Positions 1-9,347 of a DNA stretch of 64,000 nt are shown here, one piece after another. Made by a program: the position numbers and the translations under genes. The notes under the pieces were generated by a model. It did not search any database. It saw only the letters and a program-made list of their open reading frames with translations, and was not told where the DNA came from. Numbering within the stretch: the stretch's first letter is position 1; each line of letters begins with the position of its first letter. This stretch comes from Halomonas sp. KAO (GTDB taxonomy: Bacteria > Pseudomonadota > Gammaproteobacteria > Pseudomonadales > Halomonadaceae), in assembly GCF_015595025.1 (NCBI RefSeq), contig NZ_JADNRL010000010.1, positions 173,712 through 237,711 on the forward strand. The letters run 5' to 3'.

Positions 1-21
1 AAAAGAACCTGGCGGGGCTTT

Positions 22-46
22 TCGCGCGATAAATCGCGCTCCTACG
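22..46 (-). repeat. REP-like palindromic element, copy 1
   Basis: Short extragenic palindrome of the form GTAGGAG-x-CGATTTATCG, here read on the minus strand. It lies just beyond the 3' end of the malate dehydrogenase gene. Related copies occur at 5482, 10777, 10848, 18475, 18511, 28652, 28701 and 28757, always between genes or at gene ends. No RAYT (REP-associated transposase) gene is present in the window. Confidence 0.75.
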
Positions 47-75
47 ACTTACCGCGAAAGGCGTACAGCCGGGGT

Positions 76-1050
76 TTAGCCCAGCAGGTGCTCCACGGCG
101 GCACGCTCTTCACGCAGCTCCTGCTCGGTGGCGTTCATCCGCTCGCGGCTGAACTCACCGATCTCCAGGCCCTGCACGATCTCGTACTGACCATTTTTGC
201 ACACCACCGGGTAGGAGTACATGATGCCCGGCTCGACACCGTAGCTGCCGTCGGCGGGGATACCCATGCTGACGATGCCGTCGCTGCCCAGCGCCCAGTC
301 ACGCATATGGTCGATGGCAGCGGAGGCCGCGGAGGCCGCGGAGGATGCGCCACGGGCCTTGATGATGGCGGCACCGCGCTGCTGCACGGTGGGGATGAAG
401 TCGTTCTCATACCACTCCTGGTCGACCAGTTCCAGGGCCGCCTTGCCGTCCACCTTGCAGTGGGCCAGGTCCGGGTACTGGGTGGCGCTGTGGTTGCCCC
501 AGACGATCATCGACTCCACGTCGGTGACATGCTTGCCGACCTTCTGGGCCAGCTGGGTCTTGGCGCGGTTGTGGTCCAGACGCATCATCGCGGTGAACTG
601 GCCCGGGTTCAGGTCCGGCGCGTTGCAGGAGGCGATCAGCGCGTTGGTGTTGGCCGGGTTGCCCACCACCAGCACCCGCACATCACGGCTGGCGTTGTCG
701 TTCAGCGCCTTGCCCTGCACGGAGAAGATCGCGGCGTTGGCTTCCAGCAGGTCCTTGCGCTCCATGCCCGGACCACGCGGACGTGCACCCACCAGCAGGG
801 CGAAATCGGCGTCCTTGAAGGCGACATTGGGGTCGTCGGTCGCGACGATCTCCTGCACCAGCGGGAAGGCGCAGTCGTTGAGCTCCATGACCACGCCGTT
901 CAGGGCGTCCATGGCCGGGGTGATCTCGAGCAGCTGCAGGATGACCGGCTGGTCCTTGCCCAGCATGTCGCCGGAGGCGATGCGGAAGGCCAGGGAGTAG
1001 CTGATCTGGCCGGCGGCGCCGGTAATGGCAATGCGAACGGGTTCTTTCAT
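76..1050 (-). CDS. mdh: NAD-dependent malate dehydrogenase
   Basis: Cytoplasmic TCA-cycle enzyme interconverting malate and oxaloacetate, 324 residues, a normal length for the family. The N-terminal dinucleotide-binding motif reads [15 protein letters not shown], the LDHNRA segment and the catalytic [11 protein letters not shown] histidine motif follow in order. The frame stays open upstream to 1260, but the ATG at 1050 is the start: it is preceded by AAGGAG and begins directly with the nucleotide-binding strand. The Ala/Ser-rich [10 protein letters not shown] stretch near residue 235 comes from a 9-bp DNA repeat and matches the usual motif of this family. The gene is divergent from the efflux operon and ends near REP copy 1. 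Confidence 0.95.
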   Translation of the reverse strand: MKEPVRIAITGAAGQISYSLAFRIASGDMLGKDQPVILQLLEITPAMDALNGVVMELNDCAFPLVQEIVATDDPNVAFKDADFALLVGARPRGPGMERKDLLEANAAIFSVQGKALNDNASRDVRVLVVGNPANTNALIASCNAPDLNPGQFTAMMRLDHNRAKTQLAQKVGKHVTDVESMIVWGNHSATQYPDLAHCKVDGKAALELVDQEWYENDFIPTVQQRGAAIIKARGASSAASAASAAIDHMRDWALGSDGIVSMGIPADGSYGVEPGIMYSYPVVCKNGQYEIVQGLEIGEFSRERMNATEQELREERAAVEHLLG

Positions 1051-1281
1051 GGTGGCTCCTTGGGTTGTCAACGCGCGGGTTGTCGCCGTGAGGACGAGCC
1101 GGGCGGGCAACGAGCCCGCTCTGGCCTGAAAACAAACCGCCAAGATGGTATGCCTGCAGTGCACAAAACTCAATGCAACAAAGGTGAGGAGTGAGCAAGC
1201 AGGGTGCGGCAAACCAGTACATGAGAACCCACCGCGAGAATAGTATGCTGGCGGCTTCATGCTCGTTGATGGACCACCCGC

Positions 1282-2412
1282 ATGCCCCGCGACCGCCTTC
1301 CCCCGCTACCCGCCCTGCTCGCCATCGGACTGGTCATCATGCTGCTCGCCTGGCTGCTGCTGGGCGAGCTTCAGGGCTTTCGCGATACCGCGCCGGAGGC
1401 TCCACCGGCCGCCGAGGCCGACATCGCGCCGCCCCGGGTGGAGGTAGCACTCCGTGAGGCCGAGACCCATGCCCCCACCCTTGTGTTGCAGGGCGAGCTG
1501 GAGGCGCACCGCACGCTGGAGCTGCGCGCGCGCCACACCGGGCGCGTGGCGGCTCTGCCGGTGGCGGAGGGCAGTTCGGTCGAGGCGGGAGAGCTGCTGC
1601 TCGAACAGGCCCAGGAGGAGCTGCCCGCGCGCCTGACCCAGGCCGAGGATGCCTTGACGCTGGCTCAGGCCGAACTGGCCGGTGCCGACTCCCTGCGCCA
1701 GCGTGAATTGATCTCGCGTACCGACTACCTGCGCCTGAAGGCCAATGTCAGCGGTGCCGCCGCGGAGCTGGCCACCCTGCGGCGCCAGCGCGACGATACC
1801 CGCCTCACGGCCCCCTTCTCCGGCACCCTCGACCGTCTCGAGGTGGAGCCCGGCGAGCTGCTGCAGACGGGAGAGAGCTGGGGGCGACTGGTGGACGACT
1901 CGCGGCTCACCGCGGTGGCCTGGGCGCCGCAACGGGACGCCCTGGCCCTCGAGGCGGGACAGTCGGCCGAGCTGCGGCTGCTGGATGGCTCGCGGTTGAG
2001 TGGTGAGGTGAGCATGGTGGCCCGCCGCGCCGAGGAGGCGACACGCAGCTTCCGGGTCGAGGTCAGCGCCGACAACCCCGAGGGCCGTCGCCTGGCCGGT
2101 GCCAGCGCCACCCTGGCGATCACCCTGCCCGAGCGCCGCGTGCATCGCCTCTCACCGGCCCTGCTGGCACTCAACCCCGATGGCGAGCTGGCCATCAAAC
2201 ATCTCGACGCCGATAACCGGGTGGTGCAGACCCCGGTAACGCTGGTGGACGCCGATCTCGAGAGTGCCCGGGTGGCCGGGCTGCCCGACAGCGTGCGGCT
2301 GATCACCCTGGGGGCCGGCATGGTGGAGGTCGGCGAGACCGTCACCCCGGTCACGCCCGATGCCCCAGAGGGTAACGGCGAAAAACCCGCCAGCGGCACA
2401 AGGAATCGCTAA
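1282..2412 (+). CDS. RND efflux periplasmic adaptor (membrane fusion) protein
   Basis: HlyD/AcrA-family adaptor, 376 residues, linking an inner-membrane RND pump to the outer membrane. Residues about 9-26 form one N-terminal hydrophobic anchor; there is no lipobox cysteine, so it is probably not a lipoprotein. A barrel-sandwich (lipoyl-like) region around residues 65-110, a helical hairpin at about 115-165 and a beta-barrel with a membrane-proximal C-terminal part follow. The transporter starts 1 bp after the stop codon, so the two form an operon. No outer-membrane channel gene is nearby, so an unlinked TolC-like protein is presumably used. Substrate cannot be read from the sequence. The ribosome-binding site is weak, so the start is the least certain point. 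Confidence 0.85.
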   Translation: MPRDRLPPLPALLAIGLVIMLLAWLLLGELQGFRDTAPEAPPAAEADIAPPRVEVALREAETHAPTLVLQGELEAHRTLELRARHTGRVAALPVAEGSSVEAGELLLEQAQEELPARLTQAEDALTLAQAELAGADSLRQRELISRTDYLRLKANVSGAAAELATLRRQRDDTRLTAPFSGTLDRLEVEPGELLQTGESWGRLVDDSRLTAVAWAPQRDALALEAGQSAELRLLDGSRLSGEVSMVARRAEEATRSFRVEVSADNPEGRRLAGASATLAITLPERRVHRLSPALLALNPDGELAIKHLDADNRVVQTPVTLVDADLESARVAGLPDSVRLITLGAGMVEVGETVTPVTPDAPEGNGEKPASGTRNR

Positions 2413-2413
2413 G

Positions 2414-5400
2414 ATGCGCCAGCTGATCGCGGCCGCTCAGGCGCACGCCCGCACGACGCTGATGCTGCTGACCGCACTGCTGCTGGCGGGCCTGGCCGCC
2501 TGGCAGGCGATCCCCAAGGAGGCCAACCCCGACGTCGCCATTCCCATCATCTATGTCGCCATGAGCCTGGAGGGGGTCAGCCCCGAGGATGGCGAACGGC
2601 TGCTGGTGCGCCCCATGGAGCAGGAGCTGCGCAGCATCGAGGGGCTGCGCAAGATGACCTCCCAGTCCAGCGAGGGGCACGCCTCCGTGACCCTGGAGTT
2701 CGACGCCGGCTTCGATGCCGACCAGGCCCTCACCGATGTGCGGGAAAAGGTCGATATCGCCAAGGCGGAGCTGCCCTCCGAGGCGGAGGAGCCTCGCGTC
2801 ATGGAGGTCAATGTCAGCCAGTTTCCTGTGCTCTCCATCGGCCTCTCGGGGTCGGTGGACGAGACCCGGCGCGTGGCCATCGCCCGCCGGATCCAGGAGG
2901 AGATCGAGGGCATCGCCGAGGTGCTCGAGGTGGATATCGGCGGCGACCGCGAGGAGTTGCTGGAGATCGTGGTCGATCCCCTGGTGCTGGAGAGCTATGG
3001 CATCGACTTTGCCACGCTCTTCAACCTGGTCAGCCGCAACAACCGTCTGGTCGCCGCCGGTAGCCTGGATACCGGCGCCGGCCGCCTGGGCATCAAGGTG
3101 CCCGGGGTGATCGAGACCCTGGAGGATGTGATGGCCATGCCGGTCAAGGTCGATGGCGACCGCGTCGTCACCTTCGGCGACGTGGCGATCATCCGTCCCA
3201 CCTTCAAGGACCCCGAAGGCCATGCCCGCATCGATGGTCAGCCGGCGCTGGTGCTCGAGATCTCCAAGCGCGCCGGCGCCAATATCATCGCCACCGTGGA
3301 GCAGGTGCAGGCGCTGTTCGCCCAGGCCGAGGGGCTGATCCCCGAGGGCCTCGAGATCACCACCATCACCGACCAGTCCGAGTTCGTCGAGGACATGCTC
3401 TCGGAGCTGCTCAACAATGTGGTCACCGCCGTGGTACTGGTGCTGATCGTGATCCTGGCCGCCATGGGGGCGCGCAGCGCCATGCTGGTCGGCCTGACGA
3501 TTCCGGGTGCCTTCCTCAGCGGTATCCTGATGATCTGGGCGGTGGGCTACACCCTCAATATCGTGGTGCTGTTCGCGCTGATCCTGGTGGCCGGCATGCT
3601 GGTCGACGGTGCCATCGTGGTCAGTGAGCTGGCGGACCGGAACTTGCACCAGGGCATGTCGCCCCGCAAGGCCTGGCTGGAGGCGGCGAGCCGCATGAGC
3701 TGGCCGGTGATCGCCTCCACCGCCACCACCCTGGCGGTCTTCATGCCGCTGCTGTTCTGGCCGGGCCTGGTCGGCGAGTTCATGAAATATCTGCCGGCCA
3801 CGGTGATTCTCTGCCTGCTCGCCTCCCTGGCCATGGCCCTGGTGTTTCTGCCAACGCTGGGTGGCGTGTTCGGCGCCCGCCAGGCCTCGTCTCATGCCGC
3901 ACCGCTGAGGGCCACCGGTGGCGGTCGCCTCTATCGCCGCGCCCTGTCGCGGCTGCTCGCCCACCCGGCACTGACCCTGTTGTTCACGCTGCTGCTGATG
4001 GCGCTGATCTATACCGCCTATGCGCGCTTCAACCATGGTGTGGAGTTCTTTCCCAGCGTGGAGCCCGACTCCGCCCAGGTGGTGGTGCGCACCCGCGGCG
4101 ACTTCTCCATCGAGGAGAAGGACGCCATGGTGCGGCGAGTGGAGGCCCGCCTGGCCGGCATGAGCGAGGTCGAGGCGCTCTATGCCCGCTCCTTCGCCAA
4201 CCCCGGCACGCAGCTCGGCGCCGATGTCATCGGCGTGCTGCAGTTCCAGCTGATCGACTGGCACCGCCGCCGCCCACTGACCGAGATCTTCGCCGAGATG
4301 CGTGAGCGCACCACCGATCTTCCCGGCCTGGTACTGGAGTTCCGCGAACAGCAGATGGGCCCCGGCGAGGGCAAGCCGATCGTGCTGGAGATTGGCGGCC
4401 AGACGCCGGAGCTGGCCGACCAGGCGGTGGAGCGTCTGCGCCAGCTGATGAACGAGCTGGGGGGCTTTCGCGATATCGAGGATAACCGCAGCCTGCCCGG
4501 GGTGGAGTGGCGGATCATCGTCGACCGCGAGGCGGCGGCCCGCTTCGGCACCGATGTCAGCAGCGTGGGCAGCGCGGTGCAGCTGCTGACCAACGGGGTT
4601 CAGGTCGCCAGCTACCGCCCCGAGGGGGTCGACGACGAGGTCGATATCCGGATTCGCCTGCCGGAAGGCGACCGTACCCTCGACCAGCTCGGCCGACTGA
4701 GCCTGAACACCTCCCGGGGCCAGGTGCCGCTGTCGCACTTCGTCTCGGTGGAGCCGGCGCCCAAGGTCGGTACCCTGCACCGCATCGACGGGCGTCGCGC
4801 CATCACCCTCGAGGCCGATGTGGCCCCTGACGCCAGCGCCGACGAGCGCCTGGGCGCCCTGCTCGAGGCCGCCGGCGAGCCGCCCGAAGGGGTGCAGGTG
4901 AATATCGCCGGGGAGCAGGAGGATCAGCAGGAGGCCAGCCGCTTCCTGGCCGGCGCCTTCATGGTCGCCATCGGGCTGATGGCGCTGATCCTGGTGACCC
5001 AATTCAACAGCTTCTATCAGGCGGGGCTGGTGCTCTCGGCGATCATCTTCTCCACCGCGGGGGTGCTGCTGGGGCTGCTGGCCAACGCCCAGCCCTTCGG
5101 CATCGTGATGGTGGGGATGGGCATCATTGCCCTGGCGGGGATCGTGGTGAACAACAATATCGTGCTGATCGACACCTACAACCAGCTGCGCGACGAGGGG
5201 CTGGCGCCCTTCGATGCCGCCCTGGAGGCGGGTAGCCTGCGCCTGCGGCCGGTGCTGCTGACCGCGGTGACCACGGTGCTGGGCCTTCTGCCCATGGTAC
5301 TGGGGATCAACGTCGACCTGTTCGCCCCCAGCCTGGGGATCGGCGCCCCCTCCACCCAGTGGTGGACCCAGCTCTCCAGCGCCATCGCCGGCGGGCTGAC

Positions 5401-5491
5401 CTTCGCCACCGGGCTGACGCTGCTGCTGACGCCGTGCATGCTGGTGCTTGGGGGGCGCTTCGAGCACCGGACTAAAACTATCACGCGATAA
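2414..5491 (+). CDS. RND-family efflux transporter permease
   Basis: Inner-membrane proton-driven efflux pump, 1025 residues, as expected for AcrB/HAE1-like RND proteins. The first transmembrane helix (about residues 13-32) is followed by a large periplasmic loop. A helix bundle from about residue 340 carries GMLVDGAIVV, matching the TM4 Asp motif of the proton relay. A second loop and a C-terminal bundle (about 855-1015) with GIVVNNNIVLIDTYN complete the duplicated architecture. I start at the ATG at 2414, preceded by AAGGAATC, rather than at 2360 inside the adaptor gene. The stop codon lies inside a REP-like element. Divalent-cation or drug specificity is unresolved. Confidence 0.92.
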   Translation: MRQLIAAAQAHARTTLMLLTALLLAGLAAWQAIPKEANPDVAIPIIYVAMSLEGVSPEDGERLLVRPMEQELRSIEGLRKMTSQSSEGHASVTLEFDAGFDADQALTDVREKVDIAKAELPSEAEEPRVMEVNVSQFPVLSIGLSGSVDETRRVAIARRIQEEIEGIAEVLEVDIGGDREELLEIVVDPLVLESYGIDFATLFNLVSRNNRLVAAGSLDTGAGRLGIKVPGVIETLEDVMAMPVKVDGDRVVTFGDVAIIRPTFKDPEGHARIDGQPALVLEISKRAGANIIATVEQVQALFAQAEGLIPEGLEITTITDQSEFVEDMLSELLNNVVTAVVLVLIVILAAMGARSAMLVGLTIPGAFLSGILMIWAVGYTLNIVVLFALILVAGMLVDGAIVVSELADRNLHQGMSPRKAWLEAASRMSWPVIASTATTLAVFMPLLFWPGLVGEFMKYLPATVILCLLASLAMALVFLPTLGGVFGARQASSHAAPLRATGGGRLYRRALSRLLAHPALTLLFTLLLMALIYTAYARFNHGVEFFPSVEPDSAQVVVRTRGDFSIEEKDAMVRRVEARLAGMSEVEALYARSFANPGTQLGADVIGVLQFQLIDWHRRRPLTEIFAEMRERTTDLPGLVLEFREQQMGPGEGKPIVLEIGGQTPELADQAVERLRQLMNELGGFRDIEDNRSLPGVEWRIIVDREAAARFGTDVSSVGSAVQLLTNGVQVASYRPEGVDDEVDIRIRLPEGDRTLDQLGRLSLNTSRGQVPLSHFVSVEPAPKVGTLHRIDGRRAITLEADVAPDASADERLGALLEAAGEPPEGVQVNIAGEQEDQQEASRFLAGAFMVAIGLMALILVTQFNSFYQAGLVLSAIIFSTAGVLLGLLANAQPFGIVMVGMGIIALAGIVVNNNIVLIDTYNQLRDEGLAPFDAALEAGSLRLRPVLLTAVTTVLGLLPMVLGINVDLFAPSLGIGAPSTQWWTQLSSAIAGGLTFATGLTLLLTPCMLVLGGRFEHRTKTITR

Positions 5492-5505
5492 ATCGGGCTT
5501 CTACG
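5482..5505 (-). repeat. REP-like element, copy 2, overlapping two stop codons
   Basis: REP-like palindrome (CGCGATAAATCGGG followed by CTTCTACG) placed exactly between two convergent genes. The TAA stop of the RND transporter (5489-5491) and the TAG stop of rsd on the other strand (5501-5503) both fall within the element. Its hairpin could also act as a bidirectional 3'-end structure. Confidence 0.75.
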
Positions 5506-6001
5506 TGCGGGAGGCGGCTTCCGCCCGGGCCGCATCGGGCGCATGGCGGGCGTGAATCCGGCCGATCAGCTCATCCTCCAGGGCGAAGCGTTCGGTCAAT
5601 CCATGGGCCAGGCGTTCCAGCCAGGCGGGCAGGCGGCCGAGATGCTGGCGGACACGCCCCGGGCTTGCGTACTCCGCATCGAAGTCGAGCACCAGCCCGG
5701 TTGACATCTCCAGGCGCTCCAGCAGGCGGTCGGCCAGTTGCAGCGCCGAGTCATCCTCGAAGGCGCGGGCCTCCTCGCGCAGCTGGGGATAGATCTCGAA
5801 ATGTCCGGCGCTGATATAGTCCATCAGCAGCTCGCTGAAGGCGTCGATGCGCTCCTTGCTGACCGCCTCGAGCTCGGCATCACACCCCTCCTTGAGCTCG
5901 ACGAAGTCGACCAGCAGCTCGCGGCGCTGATCCAGCCAGCGATCGATCAACCTGTGTACACCACCCCAGCGCTCAAGAGCGCTCTTGCAGTCTTCCAGCA
6001 T
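5501..6001 (-). CDS. rsd: Rsd/AlgQ-family anti-sigma-70 regulator
   Basis: Soluble helical protein of 166 residues. In E. coli Rsd binds region 4 of sigma-70 and shifts core polymerase toward alternative sigma factors; AlgQ is the Pseudomonas relative. The N-terminus MLEDCKSALERWGGVHRLID with the following WL-x-x-RRELLVDF is the family hallmark. The ATG at 6001 follows a GGAGGC-like site. Its 3' end abuts the RND transporter in a convergent arrangement through the shared REP-like element. The sequence says nothing about binding partners here beyond family resemblance. Confidence 0.85.
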   Translation of the reverse strand: MLEDCKSALERWGGVHRLIDRWLDQRRELLVDFVELKEGCDAELEAVSKERIDAFSELLMDYISAGHFEIYPQLREEARAFEDDSALQLADRLLERLEMSTGLVLDFDAEYASPGRVRQHLGRLPAWLERLAHGLTERFALEDELIGRIHARHAPDAARAEAASRT

Positions 6002-6229
6002 GGGGGCCTCCGTTCGTTGGGTCGAGCAAGGTACCGAGGGCGTCCAGCGCCCGGCCGGGTCAGCAACAGAGTCGCGCTACCGGGGTGGGCTGTCAATCCT
6101 GTCGAAATAAACGCTCAGGGCCCTCATCGTCAAGAGGACCATTGCAACCATATTCCACTGCCTGGCGATCCTGTTTCCTTGGTAGTCTATGTCGATGCCA
6201 ACAACACCACGCTACTCCTGAGGTTCTTC
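6002..6229. promoter_or_regulatory. Divergent intergenic region, rsd / ABC importer
   Basis: This 228-bp gap must hold the promoters of rsd (leftward) and of the ABC importer operon (rightward). The binding-protein gene is preceded by CTGAGGTTCTTC, a reasonable ribosome-binding site. I see no convincing repeat, operator or small gene. Confidence 0.4.
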
Positions 6230-7372
6230 ATGAAACAGCTCGCTCGCCTGGGTCTCGGCCTGCTGCTCTCCACCGGTCTTGCCACCGCCCACGCCGAAGA
6301 GGTCAAGATCGGCATGATCACCACCCTCTCCGGGGGCGGCTCACACCTGGGCGTCGATGTGCGTGACGCCTTCCTGCTGGCCATCGAGCAGTCCGGTCGC
6401 GACGATATCGAGGTGCTGGTACAGGACGATGCCCGCAAGCCCGACCTGGCGCGCAACCTGGCCAACGAGTTCATGCAGCGCGACGAGGTGGACCTGATGA
6501 CCGGCATCATCTGGTCCAACCTGGCCATGGCCGTGGTGCCCTCCGTGGTGCGCCAGGGAACCTTCTACCTGTCGCCCAATGCCGGCCCGTCGGCCCTCGC
6601 CGGTCGAATGTGCCACGCGAACTACTTCAACGTTGCCTATCAGAATGACAACCTGCACGGCGCCATGGGCGCCTGGATGAAGGAGCAGGGCTATGAGCGA
6701 CCGCTGATCATGGCCCCCAACTATCCGGCCGGTACCGACGCCCTGGCCGGGTTCAAGCACCTCTACGAAGGTGAGGTCGCCGACGAGCTCTACACCCAGA
6801 TGGGCCAGACCGACTACGCCGCCGAGATCGCCCAGATCCGCGCCAGCGATGCCGACAGCCTGTTCTTCTTCCTGCCCGGCGGCATGGGTATCTCCTTCAT
6901 GAAGCAGTGGCAGAACGCCGGGGTGGAGCTGCCGGTATTCGGCGCCGCCTTCTCCTTCGACGAGACCCTCATCAAGGCGGTGGGCGAGGCCGCCATCGGC
7001 GCCAGGAACACCTCGCTGTGGGCCTACGACCTGGACAATGACACCAGCCGCGCCTTCGTCGAGAGCTTCCAGCAAGCCTACGATCGCATGCCGACCCTGT
7101 ATGCCGCCCAGGGCTTCGATACCGCCAACCTGATCCTTTCCGCCCTGGGCAAGGCCCACCCCGACGACCAGGATGCCTTCCGCGAGGCGCTGCGCGAGGC
7201 GGACTTCGACTCGGTTCGCGGCGAATTCCGCTTCGGCCCCAACCAGCACCCCATCCAGGATATCTACGTGCGTGAGGTGGTCGCCGGCGAGGATGGCGAG
7301 CCGACCAATCGCCTGCTCGGCATCGCCGTCGAGGATATCCAGGATATCTACTACCCCGACTGCAAGATGTGA
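6230..7372 (+). CDS. Branched-chain amino-acid-type ABC transporter substrate-binding protein
   Basis: Periplasmic binding protein of the LivK/type I fold (Peripla_BP_6 family), 380 residues. A signal peptide (about residues 1-22, ending AHA) precedes the mature start EEVKIGMITTLSGG, typical of the family. The mid-protein segments SPNAGPSALAG and YAAEIAQIR fit the ligand-binding cleft region. The ATG at 6230 is used because the signal peptide begins there, although the frame is open further upstream. It is the first gene of a five-gene importer operon. The ligand is unknown: relatives bind branched-chain or aromatic amino acids, aromatic acids or amides. Confidence 0.9.
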   Translation: MKQLARLGLGLLLSTGLATAHAEEVKIGMITTLSGGGSHLGVDVRDAFLLAIEQSGRDDIEVLVQDDARKPDLARNLANEFMQRDEVDLMTGIIWSNLAMAVVPSVVRQGTFYLSPNAGPSALAGRMCHANYFNVAYQNDNLHGAMGAWMKEQGYERPLIMAPNYPAGTDALAGFKHLYEGEVADELYTQMGQTDYAAEIAQIRASDADSLFFFLPGGMGISFMKQWQNAGVELPVFGAAFSFDETLIKAVGEAAIGARNTSLWAYDLDNDTSRAFVESFQQAYDRMPTLYAAQGFDTANLILSALGKAHPDDQDAFREALREADFDSVRGEFRFGPNQHPIQDIYVREVVAGEDGEPTNRLLGIAVEDIQDIYYPDCKM

Positions 7373-7384
7373 CGGGGCCCTGAC

Positions 7385-8305
7385 GTGTCGGCGACCCTGT
7401 TTCTCGAACAACTGATCAACGGCCTGCAGCTGGGCACCATGCTGTTTTTGATGGCCAGCGGCCTGACCCTGGTGTTCGGGGTCATGGGGCTGATCAACCT
7501 GGCCCACGGCTCCTTCTACATGGTGGGGGCCTACATTACCGCCGCGATCACCGCCGCCAGCGGCTCCTTTATGCTCGGCCTGGGGGCGGGGCTGCTCGGG
7601 GCCGCCGCGGTGGGGGCCCTGGTGGAGCTGATCGTGATCCGTCGCCTCTACCACCGCTCGCATCTCGATCAGGTACTCGCCACCTTCGCCCTGATCCTGA
7701 TCTTCTCCGAGGGCACTCGCTGGCTGTTCGGCGCCTCGCCGCTGTGGCTGAGCACGCCGGAGTGGCTGTCGGGCTATGTCACCCTCCCCGGCGACGCCCG
7801 CTATCCGCTCTACCGGCTGGTGATCATCGGCGTGGGCATCACGGTTGCCGTGGGGCTCTATCTGCTGATCTCGCGGACCCGGCTGGGCATGCGCGTGCGC
7901 GCCGGGGAGAGCGACCGCGAGATGATCGGCGCCCTCGGCATCGATATCTCGCGCCTCTACACCGCGGTCTTCGCCCTCGGAGCGGGGCTCGCCGGCCTGG
8001 CCGGGACCATGGTCGGCGCGCTGCAGTCGGTGCAGGTGGGCATGGGCGAGCCGGTGCTGATCCTCGCCTTCGTGGTGATCGTGATCGGCGGCATCGGCTC
8101 CATCAAGGGCGCACTGCTGGGCGCCCTGCTGGTCGGGGTGGTGGATACCCTGGGCCGGGTCTTCCTGCCGCTGTTCTTCCGTGGCTTCCTGCCCCCCTCC
8201 GAGGCCACCGATGTGGGTGCCGCCCTGGCCTCGATGCTGATCTATATCCTTATGGCCGTCATCCTGGCCTTCAAGCCCAAGGGACTCTTCACCGTCAATG
8301 ACTGA
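7385..8305 (+). CDS. LivH-type ABC permease
   Basis: Inner-membrane permease of the BPD_transp_2/LivH family, 306 residues, with about eight hydrophobic helices. The N-terminus runs LFLEQLINGLQLGTMLFLMA and then GLTLVFGVMGLINLAHGSFYM, the LivH signature. The cytoplasmic EAA-like loop lies around residues 165-185 (RAGESDREMIGALGID). The start is a GTG at 7385, twelve bases after the binding-protein stop. It overlaps the next permease by 8 bp, implying translational coupling. Confidence 0.9.
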   Translation: MSATLFLEQLINGLQLGTMLFLMASGLTLVFGVMGLINLAHGSFYMVGAYITAAITAASGSFMLGLGAGLLGAAAVGALVELIVIRRLYHRSHLDQVLATFALILIFSEGTRWLFGASPLWLSTPEWLSGYVTLPGDARYPLYRLVIIGVGITVAVGLYLLISRTRLGMRVRAGESDREMIGALGIDISRLYTAVFALGAGLAGLAGTMVGALQSVQVGMGEPVLILAFVVIVIGGIGSIKGALLGALLVGVVDTLGRVFLPLFFRGFLPPSEATDVGAALASMLIYILMAVILAFKPKGLFTVND

Positions 8306-9347
8306 CCCGACACCTTCCGGCATCACTCTCGAGGACCCATCTCACCCCTCGCCTCGCCGCCTCGGTCGACGAGGCGTGGTGCAACTCCTTATGCTCGCCC
8401 TGCTGCTGGCACTGCCGGTGGCCGCCGATCTGCTGGGGCACCCCTATTATGTGAGCCTCGCCTCACGCCTGACGCTGATCGCCATGGCCGCCGTGGGCCT
8501 CAACCTGGCCCTGGGTTATGGCGGCATGATCAGCTTCGGTCACGCCGCCTACTTCGGCCTCGGCGGCTATATCGCCGGTATCGGCGCCTACCATGCCTTC
8601 GATGCCAGCGCTTTCATGGGCCTGCTGCCCGGCAGCGACAACATGCTGGTGCTATGGCCGCTGGCGATGCTCGCCTGTGGCCTGCTGGCGCTGCTGATCG
8701 GTGCCGTCTCGCTGCGCACCGCCGGGGTCTACTTCATCATGATCACCCTGGCCTTCGCCCAGATGGTCTACTACTTCGCCAACTCCTGGCCCACCTACGG
8801 GGGTCAGGATGGCCTGCCCATCTATCTGCGCAACCAGCTGCCGGGGCTCGATACCCAGGACCCGCTGACCTTCTTCCTGATCTGCTTCACCGGCCTGGTG
8901 CTGGCCATGGCACTCACCTCGCGGCTGATGGGCTCGCGCTTCGGTGCGGCACTGACCATGGCACGGCTCAACGAGACCCGCCTGGCCACCGCCGGCATCT
9001 CCCCCTACCCCATACGCCTGCTGGCCTTCGTGGTCTCGGCGATGATCACCGGCCTGGCCGGGGCGCTGTATGCCGACCTCAACGGCTTCGTCAGCCCCAG
9101 CATGCTCAGCTGGCACATGTCCGGCGAGCTGATGGTGATCGTCATCCTCGGCGGGGTCGGCCGCCTCTACGGCCCCCTGGCCGGGGCCGTGCTGTTTATC
9201 GGCATGGAGACCCTGCTCGGTGGACTGACCGAGTACTGGCAGCTGTTTCTCGGCCTGGTGCTGCTCGGCGTGGTGCTGTTCGCCCGTCACGGCGTGATGG
9301 GCTGGCTGGCCGGGAGAGAGAGCCCTGGGAGAGAACTCCATGAGTGA
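8298..9347 (+). CDS. LivM-type ABC permease
   Basis: Second permease half of the importer, 349 residues. A hydrophilic N-terminal tail of about 30 residues precedes the helices. The segment LTLIAMAAVGLNLALGYGGMISFGHAAYFGLGGY is the LivM hallmark region, quoted here only by its ends LTLIAMAAVG and GHAAYFGLGG (about residues 56-90). The EAA-like loop MARLNETRLATAGIS is near residue 225. The start overlaps the end of livH by 8 bp and the end overlaps livG by 8 bp, so the operon is tightly coupled. Confidence 0.9.
   Translation: MTDPTPSGITLEDPSHPSPRRLGRRGVVQLLMLALLLALPVAADLLGHPYYVSLASRLTLIAMAAVGLNLALGYGGMISFGHAAYFGLGGYIAGIGAYHAFDASAFMGLLPGSDNMLVLWPLAMLACGLLALLIGAVSLRTAGVYFIMITLAFAQMVYYFANSWPTYGGQDGLPIYLRNQLPGLDTQDPLTFFLICFTGLVLAMALTSRLMGSRFGAALTMARLNETRLATAGISPYPIRLLAFVVSAMITGLAGALYADLNGFVSPSMLSWHMSGELMVIVILGGVGRLYGPLAGAVLFIGMETLLGGLTEYWQLFLGLVLLGVVLFARHGVMGWLAGRESPGRELHE

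Noticed and set aside
321..347. Nine-base tandem repeat inside mdh coding for Ala-Ala-Ser
   Set aside because: The Ala/Ser-rich loop belongs to the conserved malate dehydrogenase motif and the length is normal, so no expansion is evident.
2351..5467. A 1000-codon open frame antisense to the RND transporter
   Set aside because: It is the His/Gln/Gly-rich mirror of a GC-rich gene, with no domain, ribosome-binding site or sensible composition. The plus-strand transporter is certain.
6341..8326. A 661-codon antisense frame across the binding protein and livH
   Set aside because: Same artefact of high third-position GC; composition is Gly/His/Gln-rich and unlike any protein family.
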